From Alkalihalobacillus pseudalcaliphilus (GTDB lineage: Bacteria; Bacillota; Bacilli; Bacillales; Bacillaceae_D), in assembly GCF_028610675.1 (NCBI RefSeq), contig NZ_JAQQWS010000005.1, positions 124,001-188,000 of the forward strand: a stretch of 64,000 bases of DNA. The letters run 5' to 3'. The position numbers were made by a program, and so were the translations under genes. This document shows positions 52,969 to 62,578 of this stretch, piece by piece. The notes below the pieces were generated by a model. It made no database searches. It saw nothing but the letters and a program-made list of their open reading frames with translations, and was not told where the DNA came from. Numbering within the stretch: position 1 is the stretch's first letter; the number at the start of each line of letters is the position of its first letter.

Positions 52969-53304
52969 ATGGACGTACAATTCACTGAAGAACAACTAGC
53001 CGAAATAGAAAGTCTGTCTTGGCTAATGAGAGCGACGGCTGAAAATAGTTGGATTGGCTTTGGGGCTTTTGTTCTGATTGTGGCATTAGCGATTCTCGTT
53101 TTTAATTTAGGGTTTGCGAGAAAGCTCCCTATTTTGAAGATGGTAGTCATTTACATTTTATTAATTATTGGCTGTTTTGTTTTATGGTTCCTTGAGTTCC
53201 TATTTGGTGCACCAATGATTGCTGTATTAATTATTTCAGCACTGATACTCGGAGCGTACCGGTACCGTCTCTATCGACATCGACAAACGGAACAACCTGA
53301 ATAG
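52969..53304 (+). CDS. ylaH: YlaH-like membrane protein
   Basis: A 111-residue protein with three hydrophobic segments (about 28-48, 55-77, 80-97) after an acidic N-terminus. Matches YlaH by position after typA and by size. Function unknown. A short basic tail (YRYRLYRHRQTEQ) faces the cytoplasm. Confidence 0.88.
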   Translation: MDVQFTEEQLAEIESLSWLMRATAENSWIGFGAFVLIVALAILVFNLGFARKLPILKMVVIYILLIIGCFVLWFLEFLFGAPMIAVLIISALILGAYRYRLYRHRQTEQPE

Positions 53305-53317
53305 AAATGAAATGAAA

Positions 53318-53356
53318 AGGAGAGTGTTGGGTTAAACCCAATCACTCTCTTTTTCA
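53318..53356. terminator. Terminator shared by ylaH and ylaI, inside the ylaI 3' end
   Basis: AGAGTGTTGGGTT and AACCCAATCACTCT (one bulge) form the stem. The ylaI stop codon at 53332-53334 lies in the stem. Confidence 0.8.
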
Positions 53357-53535
53357 TTTGTGTGTTCTGTTGGTAATGTTCCTAATTCCTTACGTTCATT
53401 AGTACGTGTGGCGATTCGGTCATGACAAACCTCACACATATACGTATGAATAGGACGGTTTCTTAACCTTTTAGCTAATAAGATATGGTCATCAATTTTA
53501 TCAACTTTATCACATAGAACGCATTTTACTCGCAT
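53332..53535 (-). CDS. ylaI: Zinc-ribbon-like protein YlaI (DUF2197)
   Basis: A 67-residue protein with CVLCDKVDKI and YMCEVCHDRI, two CxxC pairs likely to bind zinc. It ends KESDWV. ATG 53535 has GGGAGTGG upstream; a longer frame to 53553 would pre-empt that site. Convergent with ylaH. Function unknown. Confidence 0.9.
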   Translation of the reverse strand: MRVKCVLCDKVDKIDDHILLAKRLRNRPIHTYMCEVCHDRIATRTNERKELGTLPTEHTNEKESDWV

Positions 53536-53828
53536 GTTTTCCACTCCCATCAACAGTTGTTTCTATCTTTATCCAATTTTTGAAAGTATAAACGAAGAAA
53601 TATATGAAATGGTTGTCTATATGTAGTGTAACTTTTTTCATTAGAATTGAAAATGTTTTTTTGAGTTTCAATGAAAACATGTCAATTCGTCGATATCTCG
53701 TCTATCTTCCCTTAATCGTTCATACATTTTTTATTAAGGGGACTAAGCCATGTTCATGGACATAATTGTTCATTATGCATATTTTATATAAAAGCATGTG
53801 AAACGAACTTCAGTCAGGAGGCGGAATA

Positions 53829-55157
53829 TTGAACAAAATCTACGTCTTAGATACTAACGTGCTCTTACAAGACCCTCATTCTATTTATTCGTTCTTGGAT
53901 AATGAAATCGTAATACCTGCCATTGTATTAGAAGAAGTTGATTCAAAAAAAAGAAATATGGATGAAGTGGGTCGTAATGCGAGGCATTTTTCAAAACTTA
54001 TTGATAAATTAAGAGAGAAAGGTAAGTTACATGAAGGGATAAAATTAGAGGAAACAGGCGGTACGTTAAGGGTGGAGCTGAATCATCGCTCTTTTGAAAG
54101 AATGAAGGGCTCTTTTGCTGAAATGTCTAATGACAATCGAATCATTGCCGTTGCTTTGAATTTAACCGTAGAAGAGAAGCAAATCGGGAATAGAGAAGTG
54201 ATTTTAGTAAGTAAGGATGCATTAGTTCGTGTGAAGGCGGATGCACTAGGCATCGTTGCTGAGGATTTTCTCAGTGATCGGGTTGTAGAAAATGATGCTG
54301 TATATCGTGGATATGTAGAAAAATATGTAGATGCTGATATGATTAAAAGTTTTTTTCAAAATCAACTTTTACCTGTTCAGCTTTTTGAAAAACAAAAATT
54401 TTTTCCTCATCAATTTGTCATTTTAAAGGATGCGTTAGGAAGCTCAAGTTCTGCTTTGGGGAAAGTGGATGCTTATGGAAAATATATAAAGCCTTTTTTA
54501 CAGGAGTCTGAACAAGTCTGGGGCATAAGACCTCGAAATGTTCAACAAAGAATGGCCTTCGAATTATTACTTCGAGATGATATTGAGTTAGTGACCATGA
54601 TTGGGAAGGCAGGAACAGGAAAGACTTTACTATCATTAGCAGCTGGACTCATGCAAACCGAAGATTTAGGGAGGTATAAGAAATTAGTAGTCGCAAGACC
54701 TGTGGTTCCAATGGGGAAGGATATTGGTTATTTACCAGGAGAAAAAGAAGAAAAATTAAAACCATGGATGCAACCGATTTATGATAATTTGGAATATCTA
54801 TTTAATACGAAAAAACCGGGTGAGTTAGAGCATATACTGGCAGGAATGGGCTCTATCCAAGTTGAGGCTTTAACCTATATTCGTGGTCGAAGCATTCCAG
54901 ACCAGTTAATTATCATTGATGAAGCCCAAAACCTTACAAAACATGAAGTGAAAACGATTATAACTCGAGTTGGCGAAAGAAGTAAAATCATTTTAATGGG
55001 TGATCCACAACAAATTGACCACCCTTACTTGGATGAGTTTAATAACGGATTGACCTATGTGGTCGAGACATTTAAAGAGGAGCAAGTGAGTGGTCATATA
55101 AAGCTTGTAAAAGGAGAACGTTCAGGGCTCGCACAATTAGCAGCAGACTTATTATAA
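53829..55157 (+). CDS. ylaK: PIN-domain PhoH-like ATPase YlaK
   Basis: A 442-residue PhoH2-type protein. A PIN nuclease domain occupies residues 1-150 (YVLDTNVLLQDPHS, SNDNRIIAVALNL, with conserved Asp), followed by a PhoH ATPase with Walker A GKAGTGKT and IIDEAQN. PhoH2 proteins are RNA helicase-RNases. Start TTG 53829 is chosen from CAGGAGGCGG; no ATG precedes the PIN motif. The 275-base leader upstream holds no other gene. Confidence 0.94.
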   Translation: MNKIYVLDTNVLLQDPHSIYSFLDNEIVIPAIVLEEVDSKKRNMDEVGRNARHFSKLIDKLREKGKLHEGIKLEETGGTLRVELNHRSFERMKGSFAEMSNDNRIIAVALNLTVEEKQIGNREVILVSKDALVRVKADALGIVAEDFLSDRVVENDAVYRGYVEKYVDADMIKSFFQNQLLPVQLFEKQKFFPHQFVILKDALGSSSSALGKVDAYGKYIKPFLQESEQVWGIRPRNVQQRMAFELLLRDDIELVTMIGKAGTGKTLLSLAAGLMQTEDLGRYKKLVVARPVVPMGKDIGYLPGEKEEKLKPWMQPIYDNLEYLFNTKKPGELEHILAGMGSIQVEALTYIRGRSIPDQLIIIDEAQNLTKHEVKTIITRVGERSKIILMGDPQQIDHPYLDEFNNGLTYVVETFKEEQVSGHIKLVKGERSGLAQLAADLL

Positions 55158-55214
55158 AAAGCCAGCACTAACAAAAAAAGAGAGTAGTTACTCATTTGGA
55201 TTAGTATCCAACAT

Positions 55215-55248
55215 CAAAAAGCCGGTCAATGTTCAACCGGCTTTTATT
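55215..55248. terminator. Terminator between ylaK and ylaL
   Basis: AAAAAGCCGGT and ACCGGCTTTTA pair around CAATGTTCA, usable in both directions. Confidence 0.85.
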
Positions 55249-55289
55249 ACAGATAGGACTCTTAAATCACTTAGCGTACATCGTTTAAG

Positions 55290-55799
55290 TTAAATCAAAG
55301 AGATTCTTTGCACATCTTTAATAGGGTTCTCACGATTACTTCCATCAGCAAAATAAAGATGAATAGGGCCATCGTCCTTTAATGGTTTACCCTCATAAGA
55401 AAAGCCAGCAATCATACTCGTAATATCAGCTAATGAATAGGTAAAAGCTTCCCCGGATTTTGTTACAATCCTAGCGGCGGTTGCCTTTTCACTTGGATTA
55501 GCATTACGAATGAAAGGCTCAATAGCTATACCGTAAGATGACTGAAATAGTTCTTTTTTATTATAAGAAATTTTATTATCATTGGAATTAGGGTTTGGTG
55601 CTTCATTACCCTCGATAATTTCTTTATCCCACTGTGCTGAAATGGCTTTACGATAAGCGATTTCTGGATCCTCTTTTTGCTCCTTCGCTGTAAAAGCATC
55701 CTTTAAGTGGACTTTGCGCTCATCAAAAATCCAAACAGAAGGATCGATCGTTAAAGGATGAGCCACCTCACCGTCAATAAAAAAAACAAATTCTTTCAT
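55290..55799 (-). CDS. ylaL: YlaL-like hypothetical protein
   Basis: A 169-residue cytoplasmic protein, KEFVFFIDGEVAHPLTIDPS and WIFDERKVHLKDAF at the N-terminus. No catalytic motif is clear. Size, orientation and position between ylaK and glsA fit B. subtilis YlaL. GGGAGGG precedes the ATG at 55799. Confidence 0.8.
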   Translation of the reverse strand: MKEFVFFIDGEVAHPLTIDPSVWIFDERKVHLKDAFTAKEQKEDPEIAYRKAISAQWDKEIIEGNEAPNPNSNDNKISYNKKELFQSSYGIAIEPFIRNANPSEKATAARIVTKSGEAFTYSLADITSMIAGFSYEGKPLKDDGPIHLYFADGSNRENPIKDVQRISLI

Positions 55800-55931
55800 A
55801 CATTACCCTCCCACAATCATATATGCCTCAATAAATATTCGGTTAAAAAAGTAAATCTAGATCATCCTATTAAAGTATAAATAGTTTTAGCAAATTTGTC
55901 ACACTTTGATTAGGAAGGATTGAAGATTGAT

Positions 55932-56858
55932 ATGCTTTGTCAGAAACAACAGGATTTAGATGAGATGGTTGCAGAAGCAAAAAAAGAAGCAAAAAAAGGA
56001 GAAGTAGCTACCTATATACCAGCCCTAGCAAAAGCAGACCCGAATATTTTAGCTGTTTCCATTTTTGATGGGGCAAGTCATTGCTTTGTATCAGGAGATA
56101 GTGAGCATCTCTTTACCTTACAAAGTGCCTCAAAGGTGATAACGTTAGCTTTGGCTTTAATGGACTGTGGAGAAGCTGTTGTGTTTGAAAAGGTTGGAAT
56201 GGAGCCAACAGGCGATCCTTTTAATTCAATTTCAAAATTAGAAGCTCAATTTCCATCAAAACCACTTAATCCCATGATTAATGCGGGGGCTTTGGCGGTG
56301 AGCTCATTAATAAAAGGAGAGACGGCTCAGGATAAACTTCAATACCTTTTACACTTTATTCATCGGCTAAGTGGGAACAAACATATAACGTATAATAAAG
56401 AAGTGGCAAGGTCTGAGTATGAAACAGCAGACTTAAACCGAGCTTTAGCATATTTTTTGAAACAACATCATATTATCGAGGGAGATGTCAATTTATTAAT
56501 TGAATTTTACACGATGCAATGTGCGATTGAGTTAACATGTGATGACTTAGCTAAAATTGGATTTGTTTTGGCGAACGAAGGGAGGAATCACGAAGGGGAA
56601 GTTATCATGCCTTATGAGATTGCTCGATTAGTAAAAACATTTATGGTAACTTGTGGTATGTATAATGCCTCGGGCGAATTTGCAATCAAGGTAGGCATTC
56701 CGGCTAAAAGTGGTGTATCAGGCTGTATTCTTGGAGCTGTTCCTAATCGTTTAGGGATCGGTATTTATGGACCTGCATTGGATGAAAAAGGGAATAGTTA
56801 TGCAGGTATGAAAATACTTGAACTTCTAGCCGCTCACTATCATTTGAGTATTTTCTAA
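55932..56858 (+). CDS. glsA: Glutaminase
   Basis: A 308-residue serine-dependent glutaminase of the beta-lactamase-like fold. TLQSASKVITLAL carries the nucleophile Ser-x-x-Lys; the glutamine-binding segment PLNPMINAGALAVSSLI and Tyr near GGNY-equivalent FYTMQCAIELT are visible. It turns glutamine into glutamate and ammonia. ATG 55932 (MLCQKQQDL) aligns with B. subtilis YlaM; a TTG at 55920 is too near AGGAAGG. It is followed by ylaN after about 110 bases. Confidence 0.94.
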   Translation: MLCQKQQDLDEMVAEAKKEAKKGEVATYIPALAKADPNILAVSIFDGASHCFVSGDSEHLFTLQSASKVITLALALMDCGEAVVFEKVGMEPTGDPFNSISKLEAQFPSKPLNPMINAGALAVSSLIKGETAQDKLQYLLHFIHRLSGNKHITYNKEVARSEYETADLNRALAYFLKQHHIIEGDVNLLIEFYTMQCAIELTCDDLAKIGFVLANEGRNHEGEVIMPYEIARLVKTFMVTCGMYNASGEFAIKVGIPAKSGVSGCILGAVPNRLGIGIYGPALDEKGNSYAGMKILELLAAHYHLSIF

Positions 56859-56966
56859 AAAAATGTTGGGACTAATGCGTGCAAACCTATTGAAAATGAT
56901 TGCATTTTTCGAGCAAAAAAGATACTATATTTAGTAAGGATATTTAGAGCCTGAGGAGGGGACAAC

Positions 56967-57248
56967 ATGTCAACCGAAGTGATGACAGGTCAAAATGAGA
57001 AAGCCTTTGCTCTATTAAAAGCAGATGCAGATAAAATCTGTCAGCTTATTGAAGTGCAAATGGAGAATTTAACAATGCCTCAATGCCCCCTTTACGAAGA
57101 GGTCTTGGATACACAGATGTTTGGTCTTTCACGTGAAATTGACTTTGCTATCCGCCTTGAACTAGTAGAGGAAGAGAAAGGCAAACAGCTTTTAGTAGAA
57201 TTAGAGCACAAACTAGCAGCTCTTCATGAAGCGTCTTTACGCAAATAA
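56967..57248 (+). CDS. ylaN: YlaN family protein
   Basis: A 93-residue helical protein (KAFALLKADADKICQLIEVQ) of the YlaN family, essential in B. subtilis under low iron and reported recently to bind iron and act with Fur. GAGGAGGGG precedes ATG 56967. In B. subtilis, ftsW and pycA follow; here they are absent and ctaA comes next on the other strand. Confidence 0.93.
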   Translation: MSTEVMTGQNEKAFALLKADADKICQLIEVQMENLTMPQCPLYEEVLDTQMFGLSREIDFAIRLELVEEEKGKQLLVELEHKLAALHEASLRK

Positions 57249-57283
57249 AAATCAAGCGGAGAAATTCAGCTTGATTTTTTTAT
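57248..57283 (+). terminator. Terminator after ylaN
   Basis: AAATCAAGC and GCTTGATTTTTTT pair around an 11-base loop. Confidence 0.85.
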
Positions 57284-57316
57284 GCCTTTTTAAGTTTGAA
57301 TAATAATAGAAGAATA

Positions 57317-57357
57317 GATCAAAAAAAGTCCCGCCAATAGCGGTACTTTTTTTGATC
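57317..57357. terminator. Terminator after ctaA
   Basis: GATCAAAAAAAGT-CCCGC pairs with GCGGT-ACTTTTTTTGATC around CAATA. It is symmetrical, so it can stop transcripts from either side. Confidence 0.85.
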
Positions 57358-57363
57358 TATAGG

Positions 57364-58275
57364 TTATTTTTTTGAAGAAATTGCTTTTTCTCTCGTTAAA
57401 ATTAACATCATATACGAGAGAGTGGTAAATAATAAAGAAACAATGAGAGCATGCATTAATCCAACTGTTAATGAGTTCTCTGTAAAGACAACAGAAACGC
57501 CACTAATAATTTGGAGGAGGACTAAACATACGGAAATAATAGTTGTCCATAATAATACGAGTTGCTCACGATATTTTATTACAGTCCATATTAAAAGAAT
57601 GATGAGGAAAATAAATAATAGGATTCCTACGATTCGATGGAAGTAATGAGAGCCAATTGGCCCGGAAAAACCAGGGAACCACATACCGTTACATTGCGGA
57701 AAGCCACTACATGCAAGTGTTGCTTCTGTATGTTTTACATAAGCACCAGAATAAATAACAGCGTAACAATATGTAAGCACAAATAAAACATAATACTTAA
57801 AGCCTTTGGTTACTTTAGGAGCAATTGGTTTGCCAGCTGGCCGATCTTCAAAGGCGAGTATGGTTAATATCACTACGGAAGCGAGTGACATCGCCGAAAT
57901 ACCAAAATGAAGGGCAAGAATAGCATGGGATTGACCAAATACAACAGCACCAGCACCTAGTAAACCTTGAAAGGCGATAAGGATAAAAGCAAGAATAGAA
58001 AATAGTCTAGCTTCTCTCATATGGGAAAGCTTTTTCCAAGACCACATGGCCAAAATTAAAATCATAACACCTACTAGGCCAGCGACAATACGATGACTGT
58101 ACTCAATAATCGTTTCGATTTCAGGACTTGTGGGAATAACTTCACCAAAGCATAATGGCCATGTTTTTCCACAACCCTCACCTGAATCCGTTTTCGTCAC
58201 AGTCGCTCCTTGTAATAAAACAATAAGTACGCCGATAGAGGTAATAACACCATAAAATTTAAGAGCTCTATGCAT
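57364..58275 (-). CDS. ctaA: Heme A synthase
   Basis: A 303-residue, eight-helix COX15-type enzyme that oxidises heme O to heme A. Visible: TKTDSGEGCGKTWPLC with a conserved cysteine pair near residues 35-42, SHRIVAGLVG (heme-ligand His), ALHFGISAMS, TLACSGFPQC and FHRIVGILLF in the second half. ATG 58275 gives MHRALKFYGV, like the B. subtilis N-terminus; GTG 58284 and longer frames are alternatives. Divergent from ctaB, as in B. subtilis. Confidence 0.94.
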   Translation of the reverse strand: MHRALKFYGVITSIGVLIVLLQGATVTKTDSGEGCGKTWPLCFGEVIPTSPEIETIIEYSHRIVAGLVGVMILILAMWSWKKLSHMREARLFSILAFILIAFQGLLGAGAVVFGQSHAILALHFGISAMSLASVVILTILAFEDRPAGKPIAPKVTKGFKYYVLFVLTYCYAVIYSGAYVKHTEATLACSGFPQCNGMWFPGFSGPIGSHYFHRIVGILLFIFLIILLIWTVIKYREQLVLLWTTIISVCLVLLQIISGVSVVFTENSLTVGLMHALIVSLLFTTLSYMMLILTREKAISSKK

Positions 58276-58564
58276 GGAATTCACCAAACCTTCTATAAAA
58301 TTGTTAAGAAATATGCTAAAGTTAGCAAGGGAATATTTAGTAACATAACTGATCTTAAAAATAATATGGGAAAAAGTCAATTTTGCTCATGTGTCAATTT
58401 TAGGAACATCCTAATTGTGAAGAATCTGTGAAAGTCATTAATTTGATGAAAGATCATCAATTTTGATATATAATGTGAATGAGTTTTTGCAAAAAGTGAA
58501 ATGAAATAACGACTATAAACAAGCAATAACGTTGTTTCTCATTTTTAATGAGGAGGTGAAATGA

Positions 58565-59500
58565 ATGAATAAAACGGATTCATTATCAAAATCAGGTGAA
58601 GTTGTACAAGGCGATACTATAGCAGCTCCAATGAGTCAAAGTCATTCATGGAAAGATTATTTGGTATTAGCTAAACAAGGTATTGTAACGTCAAATTTAA
58701 TAACAACGTTTACAGGCGTCTTTTTAGCGGCTATCTATACGAGTACAGGTCTTGCTGCAAATTGGCAAGCAGCCCTTTTTGCTATTTTAGGGTCAGGCTT
58801 AGTGATGGCTGGTGCCTGCACGTTTAACAATTATATAGACCGAGATATTGACCCAATCATGGAAAGAACAAAAAATAGACCATCCGTAACAGGTCGTTTT
58901 TCGGGAAAACACATTTTAACAGTTGGTGCGATACAGTCAATTATAGGTTTAATATTCTTATCATTAACAACAGCAACTGCTGCTATAATTGGGGCAATCG
59001 GATTGTTTATATACGTTGTTCTCTATTCAATGTGGACAAAGCGTACAACAACATTAAATACGATTGTTGGAAGCTTCTCGGGTGCTGTACCACCACTTAT
59101 TGGTTGGGCGGCAATTGATGGTAGCTTACATATGTATGCATGGCTATTGTTCTTTATCATGTTCTTCTGGCAACCCCCTCATTTCTTGGCATTAGCTATG
59201 AGGCGTGTCGATGAATACCGGGCAGCTGGAATTCCAATGCTACCTGTTGTAGCTGGCTTTGAAATGACAAAAAGACAAATTGTTATTTATGTCGCGGCAT
59301 TATTGCCGGTATCTTTATTACTTTATCCTTTCGGTATTGTATATACGGTTGTGGCAGCTATTCTAGGAGTGGGTTGGTTAGCTCTAGGAATAAGTGGTTT
59401 CAAAGCAAAGGATGATTTGAAGTGGGCGAAGCAAATGTTTGTATACTCGCTCAACTATTTAACCATTTTATTTGTGCTTATGGTTATTGTTCATCTTTAA
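58565..59500 (+). CDS. ctaB: Heme O synthase (protoheme IX farnesyltransferase)
   Basis: A 311-residue UbiA-type prenyltransferase. The Asp-rich motif NNYIDRDIDPIM near residue 95 binds farnesyl diphosphate and a second one, WQPPHFLALAMRRVDEYRAAG, is characteristic of CtaB. It makes heme O from heme B for caa3 oxidase. ATG 58565 follows AGGAGGTGA; the preceding ATGAATGAATAA is a tiny frame. Divergent ctaA is 289 bases away; the intervening region probably holds both promoters, and TATAAT occurs near 58470. Confidence 0.95.
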   Translation: MNKTDSLSKSGEVVQGDTIAAPMSQSHSWKDYLVLAKQGIVTSNLITTFTGVFLAAIYTSTGLAANWQAALFAILGSGLVMAGACTFNNYIDRDIDPIMERTKNRPSVTGRFSGKHILTVGAIQSIIGLIFLSLTTATAAIIGAIGLFIYVVLYSMWTKRTTTLNTIVGSFSGAVPPLIGWAAIDGSLHMYAWLLFFIMFFWQPPHFLALAMRRVDEYRAAGIPMLPVVAGFEMTKRQIVIYVAALLPVSLLLYPFGIVYTVVAAILGVGWLALGISGFKAKDDLKWAKQMFVYSLNYLTILFVLMVIVHL

Positions 59501-59554
59501 CATTTTGTTCATAGAAAATGTCAATAAGGTGAATAATGATTATATATATATTTT

Positions 59555-59570
59555 GTAGTTATGTAACTAC
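59555..59570. promoter_or_regulatory. Palindrome upstream of ctaC
   Basis: GTAGTTATGTAACTAC: seven-base arms with a two-base centre, about 27 bases upstream of the ctaC start. It could be an operator or a small hairpin; no regulator is assigned. Confidence 0.35.
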
Positions 59571-59597
59571 GTGAAGAAAGTGAGGTTGGTTTATCAA

Positions 59598-60650
59598 ATG
59601 AAACGTTGGAAAACTGCATGGCGTTTTCTACCATTTTCTCTACTGCTACTTGTGCTTGCAGGGTGTGGGGAAGAGAATTTGACGGCACTTGATCCGAAAG
59701 GTCCACAAGCTGAGTGGCTTTTAGAAAATATGTTATTGTCACTTTATATTATGGCTTTCGTTACAGTTGTCGTATTTGCAATCTTTTTCATCATTCTTGC
59801 TAAGTTCCGTCGTAAAGAAGGAGATGATGAAATTCCTAAACAAGTTCACGGTAATACAGCTTTAGAGATTACGTGGACAGTTATCCCTATTATTTTATTA
59901 GTTATTTTAGCTGTACCAACTATTTCAGGTACATTTATGATGGCTGACATGGAGCCAGACCCTGTTGCAGGTGAGGACACGGTTGTCATTGACGTTACAG
60001 GACACCAATTCTGGTGGCAATTTGATTACCAAAATGAAGGATTCACAGCTGGTCAAGATGTTTATATTCCAGTAGGTGAAAAAGTATTATTTGAATTGCA
60101 TGCAGAAGATGTTCTACATTCATTCTGGGTACCTGCATTAGGTGGTAAGATTGATACCGTGCCAGGAATTACGAATGAAATGTGGCTTGAAGCTACATAT
60201 CCAGGAACTTATAAAGGGAAATGTGCTGAGCTTTGTGGACCATCCCATGCTTTAATGGACTTTAAATTGGTTGCATTAGAGCGTGATGAGTATGATGCAT
60301 GGGTAGCGGGGATGGAAGAAGGCCCTGCTGAACCTGAAGAAACATTAGCTCAAGAAGGGCGCGAATTATTTGGTGCTGATGGGCTTGGCTGTATTGGCTG
60401 TCACGCAATTGGCGGAAGTGGTTCTGCTGCTGGTCCAACTTTAACAAACTTCGCCGACCGTGAAGTGTTTGCTGGTTATATTGACATGGATGATGAGGAG
60501 AAGTTAGCACAATGGATTAAAGATCCTGAGTCATTAAAAGAAGGTAATAACATGTCAAATGCCCCTTATTTACAAGCGGGTGTAACCGATGAAGAAGTAG
60601 AAGCACTTATTGCATACTTACGAACTTTATCTGTTTTAGATAACGATTAA
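59598..60650 (+). CDS. ctaC: Cytochrome caa3 oxidase subunit II with cytochrome c domain
   Basis: A 350-residue lipoprotein subunit. The signal ends LLVLAGCGEE (Cys23), two membrane segments follow (LYIMAFVTVVVFAIFFIIL and WTVIPIILLVILAV), then the CuA domain with CAELCGPSHALM (all copper ligands), an acidic linker and a C-terminal cytochrome c domain with CIGCH. It accepts electrons from cytochrome c at the outer face. ATG 59598 has GAGGTTGG upstream. First gene of ctaCDEF. Confidence 0.96.
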   Translation: MKRWKTAWRFLPFSLLLLVLAGCGEENLTALDPKGPQAEWLLENMLLSLYIMAFVTVVVFAIFFIILAKFRRKEGDDEIPKQVHGNTALEITWTVIPIILLVILAVPTISGTFMMADMEPDPVAGEDTVVIDVTGHQFWWQFDYQNEGFTAGQDVYIPVGEKVLFELHAEDVLHSFWVPALGGKIDTVPGITNEMWLEATYPGTYKGKCAELCGPSHALMDFKLVALERDEYDAWVAGMEEGPAEPEETLAQEGRELFGADGLGCIGCHAIGGSGSAAGPTLTNFADREVFAGYIDMDDEEKLAQWIKDPESLKEGNNMSNAPYLQAGVTDEEVEALIAYLRTLSVLDND

Positions 60651-60691
60651 GAATTTAACGTTTTACTTTTATGAAAGAAGGAGGAAACCCA

Positions 60692-62578
60692 TTGGCTACA
60701 GCTACACAACATACGAAAGATAAAAGCGTCGTATGGGATTGGCTAACAACAGTCGACCATAAGAAAATCGGGATTATGTATTTAATTGCCGGTACGCTTT
60801 TCTTTGTTAAAGCGGGTGTTATGGCCTTATTCATGAGGATTCAGCTAATGTTCCCTGAAATGAATTTCTTAAGTGGTCAAACATTTAACGAATTCATCAC
60901 GATGCATGGAACGATTATGTTATTCTTAGCCGCTACACCTTTGCTCTTTGCATTTATGAACTTTGTCATTCCCCTCCAAATTGGGGCACGTGACGTTGCG
61001 TTTCCATTTGTTAACGCAGTAGGATTCTGGGTATTCTTATCCGGTGGATTACTGTTAAGTACAAGTTGGTTTTTTGGTGGCGGTCCAGATGCAGGTTGGA
61101 CGAACTACGTACCACTTGCAAGCCGTGAATACGGTGGATTAGGTATTGATTTCTATGTATTAGGATTACAAGTGTCTGGTATTGGTACATTAGTGTCGGC
61201 GATTAACTTCTTAGTTACGATCGTTAACATGCGTGCTCCAGGTATGACAATGATGCGTCTTCCATTATTCGTATGGACATCATTTATTTCTTCTACACTA
61301 ATCTTATTTGCCTTTACACCACTTGCTGCTGGTTTGGCACTTATTATGTTAGATCGTATTTTTGATGGACAATTCTTTATCCCTGATATGGGCGGTAACG
61401 TTGTTTTATGGCAACATATTTTCTGGATCTTTGGTCACCCTGAAGTTTATATCTTGGTGCTTCCAGCCTTCGGTATTATTTCTGAGGTTATTCCAGCCTT
61501 TTCTAGAAAACGTCTATTCGGTTATACAGCGATGGTATTTGCAACAATGATTATTGCATTCTTAGGATTCATGGTATGGGCTCACCACATGTTTACGGTC
61601 GGTATGGGACCCGTTGCCAACTCCATTTTTGCGATTGCCACGATGACGATTGCGGTACCGACCGGTATTAAAATATTTAACTGGCTCCTCACCATGTGGG
61701 GTGGTAAAATCACCTTTAACACAGCGATGATGTTTGCATCATCATTTGTACCTACATTTGTCCTTGGTGGAGTAACAGGAGTTATGCTGGCGATGGCACC
61801 AGTTGACTATTTATACCATGATACGTACTTTGTAGTAGCTCACTTCCACTACATTATTGTTGGTGGTATCGTCTTAGCACTATTCTCTGGTTTATTCTAT
61901 TGGTACCCTAAAATGTTTGGTCATAAATTAAATGAGCCATTAGGAAAGCTTTTCTTCTGGATTTTCTACATTGGTTTCCATTTAACATTCTTTGTTCAAC
62001 ATTTATTAGGTCTAATGGGTATGCCACGTCGTGTTTACACATACTTAGGAAATCAAGGCTTAGATGCCTTTAACTTAATTAGTACAATCGGTACGTTCTT
62101 TATGTCTGCGGGTGTTATTTTACTTGTTATCAACGTCATCTACTCTGCATTCAAAGGTGAGCGTGTTACTGAAGCGGATCCATGGGATGCTCGTACACTT
62201 GAGTGGGCGACACCTACACCGATCCCAGAGTACAACTTTGCTCAAACACCACAAGTACGTTCGTTAGATCCGTTGTTCTATGAAAAAGTACATGGTGATG
62301 GAACGATGAAATCAGCAGAGCCTATAGCTGACATTCATATGCCAAATGGTTCAATTTTACCGTTTATCATGGCGATTGGGCTTTATATTGCTGGTTTTGG
62401 TGTAATCATGAAATCTCCTTACTGGGAACTTGGCGGTAATGGATTAATTGTTTTAATTGCTGGTTTAGCAATTACATTTGGTTCAATGTTTGTTCGTTCG
62501 ATCAAAGAGGATCACGGTTATTATATTCCGGCTTCTCGTGTGAAAGAAGAAATGAACAACTCGAAAGGAGGAAACTAA
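60692..62578 (+). CDS. ctaD: Cytochrome caa3 oxidase subunit I
   Basis: A 628-residue heme-copper oxidase catalytic subunit with about 12-14 membrane segments. Heme a ligand region FITMHGTIMLF, CuB/Tyr region FGHPEVYILVLPAFG, HHMFTVG and the paired heme histidines in VAHFHYIIVGG are visible. It reduces O2 and pumps protons. TTG 60692 is chosen because AAGGAGG is seven bases upstream; the ATG at 60671 lies ahead of that site. The stop is followed immediately by ctaE. Confidence 0.96.
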   Translation: MATATQHTKDKSVVWDWLTTVDHKKIGIMYLIAGTLFFVKAGVMALFMRIQLMFPEMNFLSGQTFNEFITMHGTIMLFLAATPLLFAFMNFVIPLQIGARDVAFPFVNAVGFWVFLSGGLLLSTSWFFGGGPDAGWTNYVPLASREYGGLGIDFYVLGLQVSGIGTLVSAINFLVTIVNMRAPGMTMMRLPLFVWTSFISSTLILFAFTPLAAGLALIMLDRIFDGQFFIPDMGGNVVLWQHIFWIFGHPEVYILVLPAFGIISEVIPAFSRKRLFGYTAMVFATMIIAFLGFMVWAHHMFTVGMGPVANSIFAIATMTIAVPTGIKIFNWLLTMWGGKITFNTAMMFASSFVPTFVLGGVTGVMLAMAPVDYLYHDTYFVVAHFHYIIVGGIVLALFSGLFYWYPKMFGHKLNEPLGKLFFWIFYIGFHLTFFVQHLLGLMGMPRRVYTYLGNQGLDAFNLISTIGTFFMSAGVILLVINVIYSAFKGERVTEADPWDARTLEWATPTPIPEYNFAQTPQVRSLDPLFYEKVHGDGTMKSAEPIADIHMPNGSILPFIMAIGLYIAGFGVIMKSPYWELGGNGLIVLIAGLAITFGSMFVRSIKEDHGYYIPASRVKEEMNNSKGGN

